Shown piece after piece: positions 8,630 through 16,732 of a stretch of DNA of 64,000 nucleotides. The position numbers were made by a program, and so were the translations under genes. This stretch comes from Spirosoma sp. Its GTDB lineage: Bacteria > Bacteroidota > Bacteroidia > Cytophagales > Spirosomataceae. Location of the stretch: positions 62,001 through 126,000 of the forward strand of contig NZ_JAPLET010000017.1 of NCBI RefSeq assembly GCF_026391055.1, given 5' to 3'. Position 1 is the stretch's first letter, and every line of letters starts with the position of its first letter. The notes below the pieces were generated by a model. That model did no database searches. It saw only the letters and a program-made list of their open reading frames with translations, and had not been told where the DNA came from.

Positions 8630-9970
8630 TCACGGCCCCACTACTACCCAACCCGTTTGCCCGTCCGGACTACGAACCAGTTGAAACGCATTGGCCGTAG
8701 CCAGCACCTCAACAACCGCACCCGTCGGTAAGGTGGCGATCGTGGCGGCCTGTGCATTGGCAGCGTCCAGCAGTGGTCGCGATGCGGGCAATACCAGACG
8801 CCGGAGCGGACGTTTTTCGGCTTCGGTGGCACTACTCACGACGTAGCCGGTCAGGCCATCCGGCAACTCGACCCGCAGCCAGGATTCAGTACCGCCAAGG
8901 ATGGTCAATGCGGTTGCTCTCGGTACCTCACGCAGGGCAACACCCTCACTCCCGGGCGACAGCCGAACAACAGACCGAGCCGCTGATACCCGTACGGAAT
9001 CACCGAGCCGGTTGGCCGGTAACAGCGATTGGCGCGCCGGGCCGCGGCCCATCCGGATGAACGGCAGGGGATCAGTAGCCCCATCCGTAAAGCCATAAAT
9101 ACCAAAATGCAGGTGCGGCCCCGTGGTACGGGCGTTGCCGGTGTTGCCAATGAACCCAACCGTATCGCCAATGGAGACCCGTTGCCCATTGCTGACGTTC
9201 CAGCGGTCGAGGTGGGCGTAGTAGAGACGAATGTTACGATCATTGTCCGTCAGAAAAGCCACGTTACCACCCAGCTTACCTACCCCAACTCCCGAAATAA
9301 CCCCATCGACCAAAGCCAATGCGGGTGTGCCCCGGGGCGCAAAAATATCGACGCCCTCGTGCCGTCGGCGACCTCCATCCCGCGCCACACCGAAGAAGCT
9401 GCTGATCTGTCGACTGTCACGCCCCTTAACGGGAAAGCTCAGGGCGGGTTCGCGTGTAATGCTGATCGTGTAGCTACCCGTCCGCAATAGTTCGGGTTGA
9501 ATGCGAATAAGGTACGTTCGCGTTCGGCGGGGTTCCCAGGCAAGCACGTTGGTATCTGCTTTGGAGGCCGCTACCAGGCTGGTTTTGTCGCGACTTTCAA
9601 GCGCGAATACGTCAATAAACACCTGTGTTTCTTTCTGACCCTGCGTTTCTACCTTTACCAGCAAGCGGTCGCCCCGCTGGGCATCGAGCCGATAACCCAC
9701 GGCAAAGGCTTTGTTAGCCGAGAAATAGCCGCTTTCGCGGTAGGGAACTGTGATCTTGAGGGAATCCTGTAGTGCACGCTCACCGGCCGATAGCCAGTCG
9801 GTACCGAGAGCGGTCTGATCAAGTTTAGCTTGTTTGAGCGATTGCCCGTACTGGTCGTGGGGCGACGACGGGCGGAACAGATTAGCCGTTGGCCCAACGC
9901 CGGTACAGGCGCTGACCAGCCCCATGAGCAACCCAATCGAGAGAGAACGGAGTAAGTTGTTTAATTCCAT
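8630..9970 (-). CDS. M23 (LytM) peptidase lipoprotein with SH3-like domains
   Basis: A 446-residue envelope protein with a lipoprotein signal (SIGLLMGLVSAC, Cys 22). Residues ~75-165 look like a PPC-type beta domain. The M23 zinc peptidase domain spans ~175-290, with metal ligands visible in RRRHEGVDIFAPRGTP (HxxxD) and GPHLHFGIYG (HxH), so it should be catalytically active on peptidoglycan cross-links. Two bacterial SH3-like segments follow (about 315-375 and 385-446). The first base of the gene lies only 15 bases from a remnant of a TMEM175-type channel gene. This implies that the gene once followed the channel gene now found at 14778. Confidence 0.93.
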   Translation of the reverse strand: MELNNLLRSLSIGLLMGLVSACTGVGPTANLFRPSSPHDQYGQSLKQAKLDQTALGTDWLSAGERALQDSLKITVPYRESGYFSANKAFAVGYRLDAQRGDRLLVKVETQGQKETQVFIDVFALESRDKTSLVAASKADTNVLAWEPRRTRTYLIRIQPELLRTGSYTISITREPALSFPVKGRDSRQISSFFGVARDGGRRRHEGVDIFAPRGTPALALVDGVISGVGVGKLGGNVAFLTDNDRNIRLYYAHLDRWNVSNGQRVSIGDTVGFIGNTGNARTTGPHLHFGIYGFTDGATDPLPFIRMGRGPARQSLLPANRLGDSVRVSAARSVVRLSPGSEGVALREVPRATALTILGGTESWLRVELPDGLTGYVVSSATEAEKRPLRRLVLPASRPLLDAANAQAATIATLPTGAVVEVLATANAFQLVRSPDGQTGWVVVGP

Positions 9971-10037
9971 AGTTATCCTACTAAATTAAACGACTTTTTC
10001 GCGGTGATGTTTCAGGCGGGATCGGTAACCGATTATG
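9888..10037. repeat. Left copy of the diverged direct repeat flanking the AT-rich island
   Basis: This segment aligns with 14692-14828. It contains the intact start of the M23 gene (through 9970), a 15-base spacer, and the last codons of a TMEM175-like gene. The right copy has the reverse: an intact TMEM175 end and a broken M23 start. Blocks such as AGCAACCCAATCGAGAGAGA are identical; elsewhere the copies differ at many positions. The repeats face the same way and bracket about 4.7 kb of different base composition. Confidence 0.85.
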
Positions 10038-10045
10038 ATTAAACT
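9986..10045 (-). pseudogene. 3' remnant of a TMEM175-type channel gene
   Basis: On the minus strand the frame reads IIGYRSRLKHHREKVV-stop. The intact channel gene at 14778 ends MVVYLSRLKYHRDRVV-stop, so the C-terminus is clearly related with conservative changes. Similarity stops at about 10037. It is the 3' stub of the gene that presumably preceded M23 before the island came in. Confidence 0.8.
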
Positions 10046-10456
10046 TTCGGCAGCTTTGTTCTATGTCATTACTACCGCGCTGGATATTTCCCAAAAGCAG
10101 CATAGTGACGATCTATTGTCTTATTCAAAGAAAGTGAGCACTCTTCAATGTTGGCAGCTTTCTAACTATAATCACATGACGTAATACTCATTATACAACA
10201 AAAACGGAAAAGTACAACGCCCAGCCTCCTTCTCATGAAGGACCGGGCGTTGTACTTTTAACATAAGTGTGTATTTGTTTAGTTAGATTTATCAAGTCTA
10301 TTATTCGATAAATTCAGCATACTACTTGTCAATAAAACCTACCGTTTATACAATTTAATATAAACTTGATACAATATTTACAAACGTTACTCAAGATATC
10401 ATGTTCTTACGGACATCACTTAACAATTAATATGACTACTAACTTTACAACACATC
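10046..10456. other. AT-rich non-coding stretch upstream of the island genes
   Basis: About 410 bases with no supported gene. It holds the stem-loop at 10208-10259 and otherwise AT-rich sequence that presumably contains the promoter of the gene at 10457. I found no clean TAnnTTTG element. Confidence 0.5.
10208..10259. terminator. Stem-loop at the left end of the island
   Basis: AAAAGTACAACGCCC (10208-10222) pairs with 10245-10259. Inside it a second small stem (CCTTC/GAAGG) forms, giving an extended hairpin with T-rich ends on both strands. No gene ends directly at it, so it may be left over from a lost gene or insulate the island gene at 10457. Confidence 0.55.
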
Positions 10457-11668
10457 ATGAAAAATTTCTTCTCATTCCTTACCGTCTTAGCAATTGTCGC
10501 CTTGAGTTCTGCTAATGCTCAGCCACCCAGAGTTTACATTGATGGTTCATGGTATACACATGAACAAACTGCTTATATTAAATGCACTACGTCTCCTGTT
10601 CTTGCGGTCATGGATCCTGCCTGTACTGATGCATCCTGTACTGCTTATAAAAGCATCTTTGTTACGACATCATCTAATTTTTCTCATTCCAATGTCAATA
10701 CTAACACAGAGCAAATAGTATTAGATTATACGAATCATTATGATGGCTATATTGATGTAGCGTACGCTGGAGATCCTGCCATTTGCCGTATACACATAGT
10801 ACAAAAACCAGGTGCTGCTACTTTTACAGCAACACCTAGTATCTGCTCTACGGGTTCAAGTGCTACCTATACCCTTGCTGTCAATTATCCTTTTAACAGT
10901 ACAAACCCGCTTAATATAAAGTGGTATACGTCTGGAGGAGTGACTGTAAACGGAGGTAGTACTTACACTGCTACTAATACAACAACCAGTAGCGTTACGG
11001 TTCAATGGTCATCATTTGGGACTATATATGCTCACGGTGAGATTCCGGGCTGCGGTAACGTAGCTGGTGCACAGGATTTAACTTATGTAGGTACACCCAG
11101 CAGTAGTAATATAACATTTGCAACAACCGGAGGTGGTGATAATGGGTCTTCATTTTGCGTAGGAAATACACGTAACTACCAATCAAATCCAAATCTTCCC
11201 TTATCCCGTTACAACTATAACTGGAGCATTCCATCAGGTAGCAGTAACGTCAGCTATTTTTATTCATATGGCCCTAATGCGACCGTTACTGCTGGATCAA
11301 CAGGTGGTTTTTTACTTCAAATGGACGTAACTCAGAGTGGCTGTAGCTCGACAGGAGGAAGTTCACGAACATTTTTTATTAACAATTGTGGTGGTTTCAG
11401 AGTGGCTAACAACCCATCCACAGACAATATCACAGCTGTTTTCGACAAGGATAATGATACTCAATATTTACCTGATGTTTTGAGGCTATCTACCGAGAAA
11501 AATGGAGTAGTCAAAGAAGTAAAGATTAAAGGTCAGTATTCGGACCAAGCGGCAAAAGACGGATTTAGTGTAAATATTGATGTACATACTTTACCCAGAG
11601 GTACATACTATTTACAGGGTATTAACAACACATCGAAGTCTGAATCCATTCGAGTTATTTTACAGTGA
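10457..11668 (+). CDS. Secreted Ig/PKD-like protein with type A T9SS sorting domain
   Basis: A 403-residue protein with a Sec signal peptide (MKNFFSFLTVLAIVALSSANA). The middle is Ser/Thr/Gly/Asn-rich and beta-prone with paired Cys (about 115-320), as in Ig- or PKD-like surface modules. The last ~85 residues resemble a type A T9SS C-terminal domain: an N-P-x(2)-D-N start (NNPSTDNITAVF), then LPRGTYYLQG and a short terminal strand (SIRVILQ). It would be exported across the outer membrane and anchored or released. Codons are AT-richer than in neighbouring genes. It is followed after 15 bases by a beta-barrel gene, probably in one operon. Its ligand or role is unknown. Confidence 0.75.
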   Translation: MKNFFSFLTVLAIVALSSANAQPPRVYIDGSWYTHEQTAYIKCTTSPVLAVMDPACTDASCTAYKSIFVTTSSNFSHSNVNTNTEQIVLDYTNHYDGYIDVAYAGDPAICRIHIVQKPGAATFTATPSICSTGSSATYTLAVNYPFNSTNPLNIKWYTSGGVTVNGGSTYTATNTTTSSVTVQWSSFGTIYAHGEIPGCGNVAGAQDLTYVGTPSSSNITFATTGGGDNGSSFCVGNTRNYQSNPNLPLSRYNYNWSIPSGSSNVSYFYSYGPNATVTAGSTGGFLLQMDVTQSGCSSTGGSSRTFFINNCGGFRVANNPSTDNITAVFDKDNDTQYLPDVLRLSTEKNGVVKEVKIKGQYSDQAAKDGFSVNIDVHTLPRGTYYLQGINNTSKSESIRVILQ

Positions 11669-11683
11669 TAATTTCAGGAAGTC

Positions 11684-12334
11684 ATGTACAAAAAACTGAT
11701 TATTCTAAGTGGACTGTACTTATTAAATAATTTACCTATTTCTGGTCAACATCGAATTGACTACCGTTTTGGCCTCATAGGAGGGCTAAACGCAGCTCTG
11801 ATTCAAAAAAGTACTGGAATTCAAAATATAAGGTGGCGCTATAATATGGGCCTTACATTGGAACAGCGTTTTTCGCCAACTGTATCTTTAGTTTATCAAC
11901 TCCTTTACTCTCGTCAAGGAGAAACCGTAAATCTAAAGTACGGTGGCACAGGTCCTACAATAGGTCACCAGTATATTACATTTGATTATATGACTCTGCC
12001 TATTATGGTCCGGTTTCGACCTAAAGGAGAACAAGTTTTTTTGGAATTAGGTGGACAAGTAAGTACACTGGTTAATAACTATATTTATATAACGGACCCT
12101 TTCAATCAAGGAAAACCTTTTGACAATGTTAATCAATTAGATGTTGGTTTTACGGGTGGTTTAGGTTATCGTTTTGGAAAACATATAGTTGTTGATACAC
12201 GCTATTATCATGGCACTAAACCAATCTTATCTGACTTTACAGTTGTAAATCCTCAATCGGGTGTACCGACTCTTTACAGACAAGAAAAGTGGTTTAATCG
12301 AGTATATTCATTAAATCTGAGTTATTATTTCTAA
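11684..12334 (+). CDS. Outer-membrane beta-barrel protein (PorT-like fold)
   Basis: A 216-residue protein with an N-terminal signal (MYKKLIILSGLYLLNNLPISG). It has alternating amphipathic strands ending in aromatic residues (for example VNQLDVGFTGGLGYRFGKHIVVDTRYYHG near 145) and a C-terminal strand ending SLNLSYYF with a terminal Phe, the usual barrel-assembly signal. It belongs to the OMP_b-brl_2-like class common in Bacteroidota. It is preceded by an AGGAAG ribosome-binding site and lies 15 bases after the T9SS-cargo gene, so it may present or anchor that protein. AT-rich like the rest of the island. Confidence 0.8.
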   Translation: MYKKLIILSGLYLLNNLPISGQHRIDYRFGLIGGLNAALIQKSTGIQNIRWRYNMGLTLEQRFSPTVSLVYQLLYSRQGETVNLKYGGTGPTIGHQYITFDYMTLPIMVRFRPKGEQVFLELGGQVSTLVNNYIYITDPFNQGKPFDNVNQLDVGFTGGLGYRFGKHIVVDTRYYHGTKPILSDFTVVNPQSGVPTLYRQEKWFNRVYSLNLSYYF

Positions 12335-12420
12335 TTACTATTAATCATATAATGGCTTTATTTTTTCAAGAGTAAACCTATTGATTAGTCGTAAAATTTA
12401 TGAGGACAATTTTTCAATAG

Positions 12421-14109
12421 TTATCGAACTAAAAAAACAGTCCCTCGGTAAACATAATTTTTCCCGTTAGGGAATTGAACTTTCAATTGATAGGCATAGA
12501 GGCCAACGACAAGTTGGCCTCTATAAACTCCATTCCAGAGTAGGTCGCCATTGTTGATAACGCGGGGAGTATCATGAAAAATGATCTCACCCCATCGGTC
12601 AAAAATAGTTAGTTCATTTAACTGTAGACTAGTAAACGGAAAGAAGATAACCCAACCCTCATTAGTCCCATCCTGATTAGGTGTGAATGCATCGGGTAGG
12701 TGAATGGCATATTCACAAGGTTCACTCAGTACAACGGGCTGCTCAACGGTACAGCCGAGATCATCTTTTACGCTAACATCATAGTGGCCTGCTGAAAGTT
12801 GACCAAATGAAGAATCACGCTGATAAGCCATGCCATTGAGACTATAGCTCAGCCCTCTCTGACTTATAGCGTTAACAATGATTTGACCGTCTGTCACCCC
12901 ACAAGCAGGCGGGATTGTATCAATATGACCAATTGTTGGTCCTTCACTATTGCCAATCAAGATTGATCTTGTGTCACGACAACCAGTTTCATCTTGTATG
13001 AATACTGTGTAGGCTCCAGACGATAGATTGTCAAACGTATTAGAAACTTGATAAGTCGAGCCATCTATAGAATAGTTAATACGGCCGTTGCCCTGCTTTA
13101 TAATGGCGCTAATACGGCCGTTCTTCTTTCCGCATGTAGTTGCGACTATATCTATTTGCTTTAGTTGGAGACTATCAGTCTTTTTTAATGACACAGCTTT
13201 AGACGCCGTACACTGGTCTTGATCTTTGACCATGATTGTATAAGTGCCTCCAGGCAAATTAGTAAATTGATTCTCAGTCTTAAAGTCAACCCCGTTAAGC
13301 GCATAGCTTAACGAGCCATTACCCCCTGACGCGAAAATAGTCAATGCTCCATTGGTGTTACCGCACTGTGGATCAATCGAAACAACATTGCTAATTGTGG
13401 GGGATGGGGGCGAAGAAATAATAACATCTTTTGTTCCCCAACAATTAGCGATTCGATTCATGACAGTATATGTGCCCGCTGAAAGATTTGTGAACACCGG
13501 AGAAGTTTGTAAAGGGCCATTATTAATGCTGTATTGGAGTGGATTTCGAGCCGTACCACCAGTAGCCGTTATTGATATAACACCATTATTTTCTCCACAA
13601 CTAGCTGGAGTAGCGATTATATTGACTAAGTATGCTTCAACTATTTCAATAATGATAGGTATTACTGTAGATTCGCTACTATCTACACCCACAGTTTGGG
13701 TCAAGTAGAAGGTCGTAGTTTGGTCTAACGAAGGCGATTGGTAGGTGTTTCCTTTATAAAGCAGTTGCTTTTTATCGGCATCTGCGTACCATTTTATATT
13801 TTTCCCTGTAACGGTTAAAATAGGAGTACTACCCCGACAATATGTATCGGGAGATTGTAAAATTAAGCTGTCAGTTAAAGATATTAAGCTAGTATTTATA
13901 TAAGCATTATTAGTGCAAAAATGTAACTCGCATGTGATGAGATTGATAACTGGCATTAAGCTTATCCCAATAGCTTTTTGATCATTGCTATTTGAGTTAC
14001 TTCTTACATCGATAATAGTCGTGTTCTTTGTCAATAGATACTCGCCTTGAGCAGTGCCTTTTATAAGGTTAATAAACAGTATTATCGTGAATATCAACGA
14101 CTTTTTCAT
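12421..14109 (-). CDS. SprB-repeat surface protein with gliding-motility-type C-terminal domain
   Basis: A 562-residue adhesin-like protein. The ATG at 14109 gives a proper signal peptide (MKKSLIFTIILFINLIKGTAQG); an in-frame ATG 16 codons upstream does not. Residues ~90-170 look like an Ig-like module (CRGSTPILTV...WYAD). Then come four SprB-type repeats of ~85 residues, each with CGxxNGxI/L, YS(I/L)(N/D)G and LSxGxYTV...D..GC motifs. The last ~95 residues are a CHU_C/type B T9SS sorting domain (PDAFTPNQDGTNEGW, then LTIFDRWGEIIF and W-N-G-x-Y-x-G). SprB-type proteins are mobile or static adhesins in gliding Bacteroidota. It converges with the gene pair at 10457-12334. Confidence 0.88.
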   Translation of the reverse strand: MKKSLIFTIILFINLIKGTAQGEYLLTKNTTIIDVRSNSNSNDQKAIGISLMPVINLITCELHFCTNNAYINTSLISLTDSLILQSPDTYCRGSTPILTVTGKNIKWYADADKKQLLYKGNTYQSPSLDQTTTFYLTQTVGVDSSESTVIPIIIEIVEAYLVNIIATPASCGENNGVISITATGGTARNPLQYSINNGPLQTSPVFTNLSAGTYTVMNRIANCWGTKDVIISSPPSPTISNVVSIDPQCGNTNGALTIFASGGNGSLSYALNGVDFKTENQFTNLPGGTYTIMVKDQDQCTASKAVSLKKTDSLQLKQIDIVATTCGKKNGRISAIIKQGNGRINYSIDGSTYQVSNTFDNLSSGAYTVFIQDETGCRDTRSILIGNSEGPTIGHIDTIPPACGVTDGQIIVNAISQRGLSYSLNGMAYQRDSSFGQLSAGHYDVSVKDDLGCTVEQPVVLSEPCEYAIHLPDAFTPNQDGTNEGWVIFFPFTSLQLNELTIFDRWGEIIFHDTPRVINNGDLLWNGVYRGQLVVGLYAYQLKVQFPNGKNYVYRGTVFLVR

Positions 14110-14285
14110 AATGACTAATTTCAGAGTAGCATGAATTTGACTATAATCCATTGACATATAATTTTACTTACTCAAAAAGGTCACTTTATTAATGGTTTTC
14201 ACCTTTTAGCTTGGTTGCATGTTTTAAGTTGGATTACATGAAATCTAGCCTCGCTACCGGTAGCCGCTTTAAAAAATGTAACCAA

Positions 14286-14677
14286 TTATGGCTTATTAAT
14301 TTGATCTAAGAATTCTTTGCCATCATAGGGCGGGAATAATCGTGCATACCTTGAGTTGTTACGCTTGTAATCTTGAATTTGATTGTAATAGTAATCTCGT
14401 TCCCGTACCACTTCTTGGGCTTGTTTGTAAATAACCGTTTCCTGTGCCTGTTCCCGGTAGTAGTCACATAACAACCGGGCACCAAAAACCACGAGTAGCA
14501 AGACTAGCCCATAGATCAAAGCGGCATTCCAGTTCGTAAACCCATAGATGTCGCCTGTGACCCGTACCTGACGGGGAATCCGTTGTGTAGTCTTTTCCAG
14601 GTTTTGAACTGCTTGATCGGAAGTTTGTGCTATTCGGCTAGCCGCCTGTTTAATAGCCTCTGTTGTCAGCAGGTGGA
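14286..14677 (-). pseudogene. 5'-truncated gene for a small membrane/coiled-coil protein at the island edge
   Basis: The open frame runs from just after an in-frame stop at 14678-14680 to TAA at 14286 (130 codons) but contains no ATG. The only TTG/GTG-type start (TTG at 14519) would cut off half of it. The translation is coherent: a polar helical part (TTEAIKQAASRIAQTSDQAV), one transmembrane segment (LIYGLVLLLVVFGARLLCDYY), then a charged helix. Small proteins of this kind occur beside mobilisation genes in Bacteroidota plasmids and islands, but that link is my inference. It stops at the right-hand flanking repeat, consistent with truncation on insertion. A short TTG-started protein (14286-14519) remains possible. 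Confidence 0.5.
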
Positions 14678-14691
14678 CTTATCGGGCACCA

Positions 14692-14828
14692 CGTTGGACC
14701 AATGCGGTACAGGCACTAACCAACCCTATAAGCAACCCAATCGAGAGAGAACGTAATATACGAGTTATACTCTTTTATTAAACGACCCGGTCGCGGTGAT
14801 ACTTCAACCGGGACAGGTAAACGACCAT
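14692..14828. repeat. Right copy of the direct repeat, with a broken M23 gene start
   Basis: Counterpart of 9888-10037. On the minus strand it encodes LRSLSIGLLIGLVSACT, almost the same as the M23 lipoprotein signal (LRSLSIGLLMGLVSACT). It has lost the ATG (ATA/ACT at that position) and shifts frame within 'GCGGTACAGG', running into a stop after about ten more codons. It joins the intact 3' end of the TMEM175-type gene. Confidence 0.85.
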
Positions 14829-15404
14829 GCCCAGACCAACCAGAACACTCAGAAACGGCACCAGAAACGACAGCCCGGTGGCAACGAAATAGACGACGGT
14901 ACTAATGAGTAAACTCGTCCGAACGGACTGAACACGTACATGGGCCGCCGGGCGTTTAAGGAGATGATAATCTTTGGTGGCGTAGTTCCACATGCAGAAC
15001 AGCGTGAAGGAAATCCCGGAAAACAGGAACAGGTATAACGCCGACGAAAGCTGGTGCGCGGGGGTGTTCAGGTAGTCGGCTAGCAGGGAGGTCGTGAAGG
15101 GAACAATACTGACCAGTAGCAACAGCAGCCCATTGTAGAACATGAACCGGACATCGCTCCGCCGAATCACGTTGTACATCCGGTGGTGATTGAGCCAGAT
15201 GATAAAAATGGTTGTGAAACTAATAAAATACGCAATGTAATTGGGCCACTGATGCAGCAGCGCTATGGCCAGATTGTAACTGGAAGTGGCGTCTTTCAGG
15301 CTGGGGGCTTTAAGCTGGAAGGTGAGCAACGTAATATCAATCGCGAAAACACCATCGCTGAAGGCTTCCATGCGTAATGTTTCATTCTCCTGAAAGTTTG
15401 TCAT
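14778..15404 (-). CDS. TMEM175/DUF1211-family potassium channel
   Basis: A 208-residue integral membrane protein with six hydrophobic segments. The diagnostic FSDGVFAI motif (FSD) is at residues ~15-22 in the first helix; in bacterial TMEM175 proteins this lines the K+ pore and the protein works as a tetramer. Only one six-helix unit is present, as usual in bacteria. The ATG at 15404 was preferred over a TTG one codon upstream. A diverged copy of its last codons lies at 9986-10045 next to the M23 gene, indicating that the two genes were once adjacent. Confidence 0.9.
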   Translation of the reverse strand: MTNFQENETLRMEAFSDGVFAIDITLLTFQLKAPSLKDATSSYNLAIALLHQWPNYIAYFISFTTIFIIWLNHHRMYNVIRRSDVRFMFYNGLLLLLVSIVPFTTSLLADYLNTPAHQLSSALYLFLFSGISFTLFCMWNYATKDYHLLKRPAAHVRVQSVRTSLLISTVVYFVATGLSFLVPFLSVLVGLGMVVYLSRLKYHRDRVV

Positions 15405-15634
15405 CAACCCGTGTGTCTATGCTTCACAAACCGTCTGTGCGCCGAATAGTTGTCGGGATACTCATGACCGATTGAAGGTTACCTTCTTGCGGATTCCCAA
15501 AGTCCCGCTACGGCAGCTCCGCATCCGTAATGGTAACAATATAGAAGAGCAGGTTTGCCATGTGGTATTATCAACCAACCCTTTACAGTCGTTAGGGGTC
15601 TATGTCTTGTGAGTTACTTTTAACAAAAATCCCT

Positions 15635-16444
15635 ATGCGCTACTTCTTTACGTTTGTAAGCCTTTTACTGCTTACCGCTAGTTGCCGGGAGCAAAATAGC
15701 GTCTCACCCCTGGATGCTCCTGTTACATCCCTTGCCGACCTGCCTACTATGTACCAATCGTTTCAAGAGGGGAGCGGTGCCGCCGGTCGTCTTAAGCGTG
15801 AAACTCAGAACGGCAAAACCAGTGGTGAATGGCGTTATAATGAGCGCGGCCAATTAATCGAGTGGCGACTTTTCCGTTTTGATGCCGTGGAATCAGCCGT
15901 TCAGTATCGATACGACAAGGCTGGCCGCTTACTTTATGTACAGCAGTTCGCCAATAACTGCGGCTACTCAAGTGTCTATAATTGTACTGGCCCGGTGGAA
16001 TGGACGAGTTACGACGAGTTATCAACCGACGCTGCCGGGCGTATTACTGAGAGTCGGACGTATCTTAAGCTAAATGGAAACTGGGATTTTCGTAGTAGAA
16101 GCGTGTATGCGTATAACGCGCAGGGGCAACTTATAAAAGTGCTGCGGTATGATGCTAAGGATGTATTGACAGTTACTCAAACACTCACTTACGACGCCCG
16201 TATCAATGTAATAGCGATCAGAGAACAAAGCAGCGTAGCGTCTCCTGACCTCGCTGATCGCACGTTTACCTATGCGTATGATACTGGCCGTAATCCCTAT
16301 TTTAACACGGTTTACTATCCTGCTGCCCTGTTTCTAAGCCGCAACACGCAGTTAGCTCCGGGTTTAACCTATGAATACCGCCCTGATGGCTTGCCGCTAC
16401 GTATTCGTCAAAATGGGGACGTTACGGAATTGGAGTACTATTAA
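15635..16444 (+). CDS. YD-repeat-like lipoprotein
   Basis: A 269-residue exported protein. The ATG at 15635 was chosen because it gives a lipoprotein signal (MRYFFTFVSLLLLTASC, lipobox LTASC); the ATG 11 codons upstream adds an unsuitable leader. The mature part carries several repeats of the YxYDxxGRL/xxWxYNxxGQL type (WRYNERGQLIEW, YRYDKAGRLLYV, YAYNAQGQLIKV, YEYRPDGLPLRI), the same sequence logic as RHS/YD repeats but far too short for a toxin shell. It probably forms a small beta structure at the cell surface. Role unknown; no obvious partner gene. Confidence 0.75.
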   Translation: MRYFFTFVSLLLLTASCREQNSVSPLDAPVTSLADLPTMYQSFQEGSGAAGRLKRETQNGKTSGEWRYNERGQLIEWRLFRFDAVESAVQYRYDKAGRLLYVQQFANNCGYSSVYNCTGPVEWTSYDELSTDAAGRITESRTYLKLNGNWDFRSRSVYAYNAQGQLIKVLRYDAKDVLTVTQTLTYDARINVIAIREQSSVASPDLADRTFTYAYDTGRNPYFNTVYYPAALFLSRNTQLAPGLTYEYRPDGLPLRIRQNGDVTELEYY

Positions 16445-16655
16445 CAGCAGGAGACACACAACCACATGGGTCATCAGTGCAAACGGGGCCCATTCAGGAT
16501 AATCAATGCATTATCCATTGTATGCCGTTCAAATGACGGATTTTGTTCGAAACGGAAAAGCGACACGAAACTGAAAAAAGTATTCATAAATATATTCCTG
16601 ACAACAACTTATGGGCGGGGGTTTTCAGGAGCGGAACATAAGCAGGTCGCTCCAT

Positions 16656-16700
16656 AACCGATAAAGGCCGTAACCTATTGAGTTACGGCCTTTATCGGTT
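16656..16700. terminator. Strong bidirectional stem-loop terminator
   Basis: A perfect 19-bp stem (arms 16656-16674 and 16682-16700) with a 7-base loop lies between two convergent genes (15635+ and 16733-). About 210 bases separate it from the stop at 16444; I see no gene in that stretch. Confidence 0.8.
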
Positions 16701-16732
16701 GGAAAATAGCTAGTTGCAACGCAGTAGGCGCA

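Noticed and set aside
10046-14691. Insertion sequence or prophage
   Set aside because: No transposase, integrase, terminal inverted repeats or phage genes were found. The flanking repeats are derived from the host genes.
16466-16657. 63-codon open frame between the YD-repeat lipoprotein and the terminator
   Set aside because: No ribosome-binding site, no family resemblance, and it runs into the terminator hairpin.
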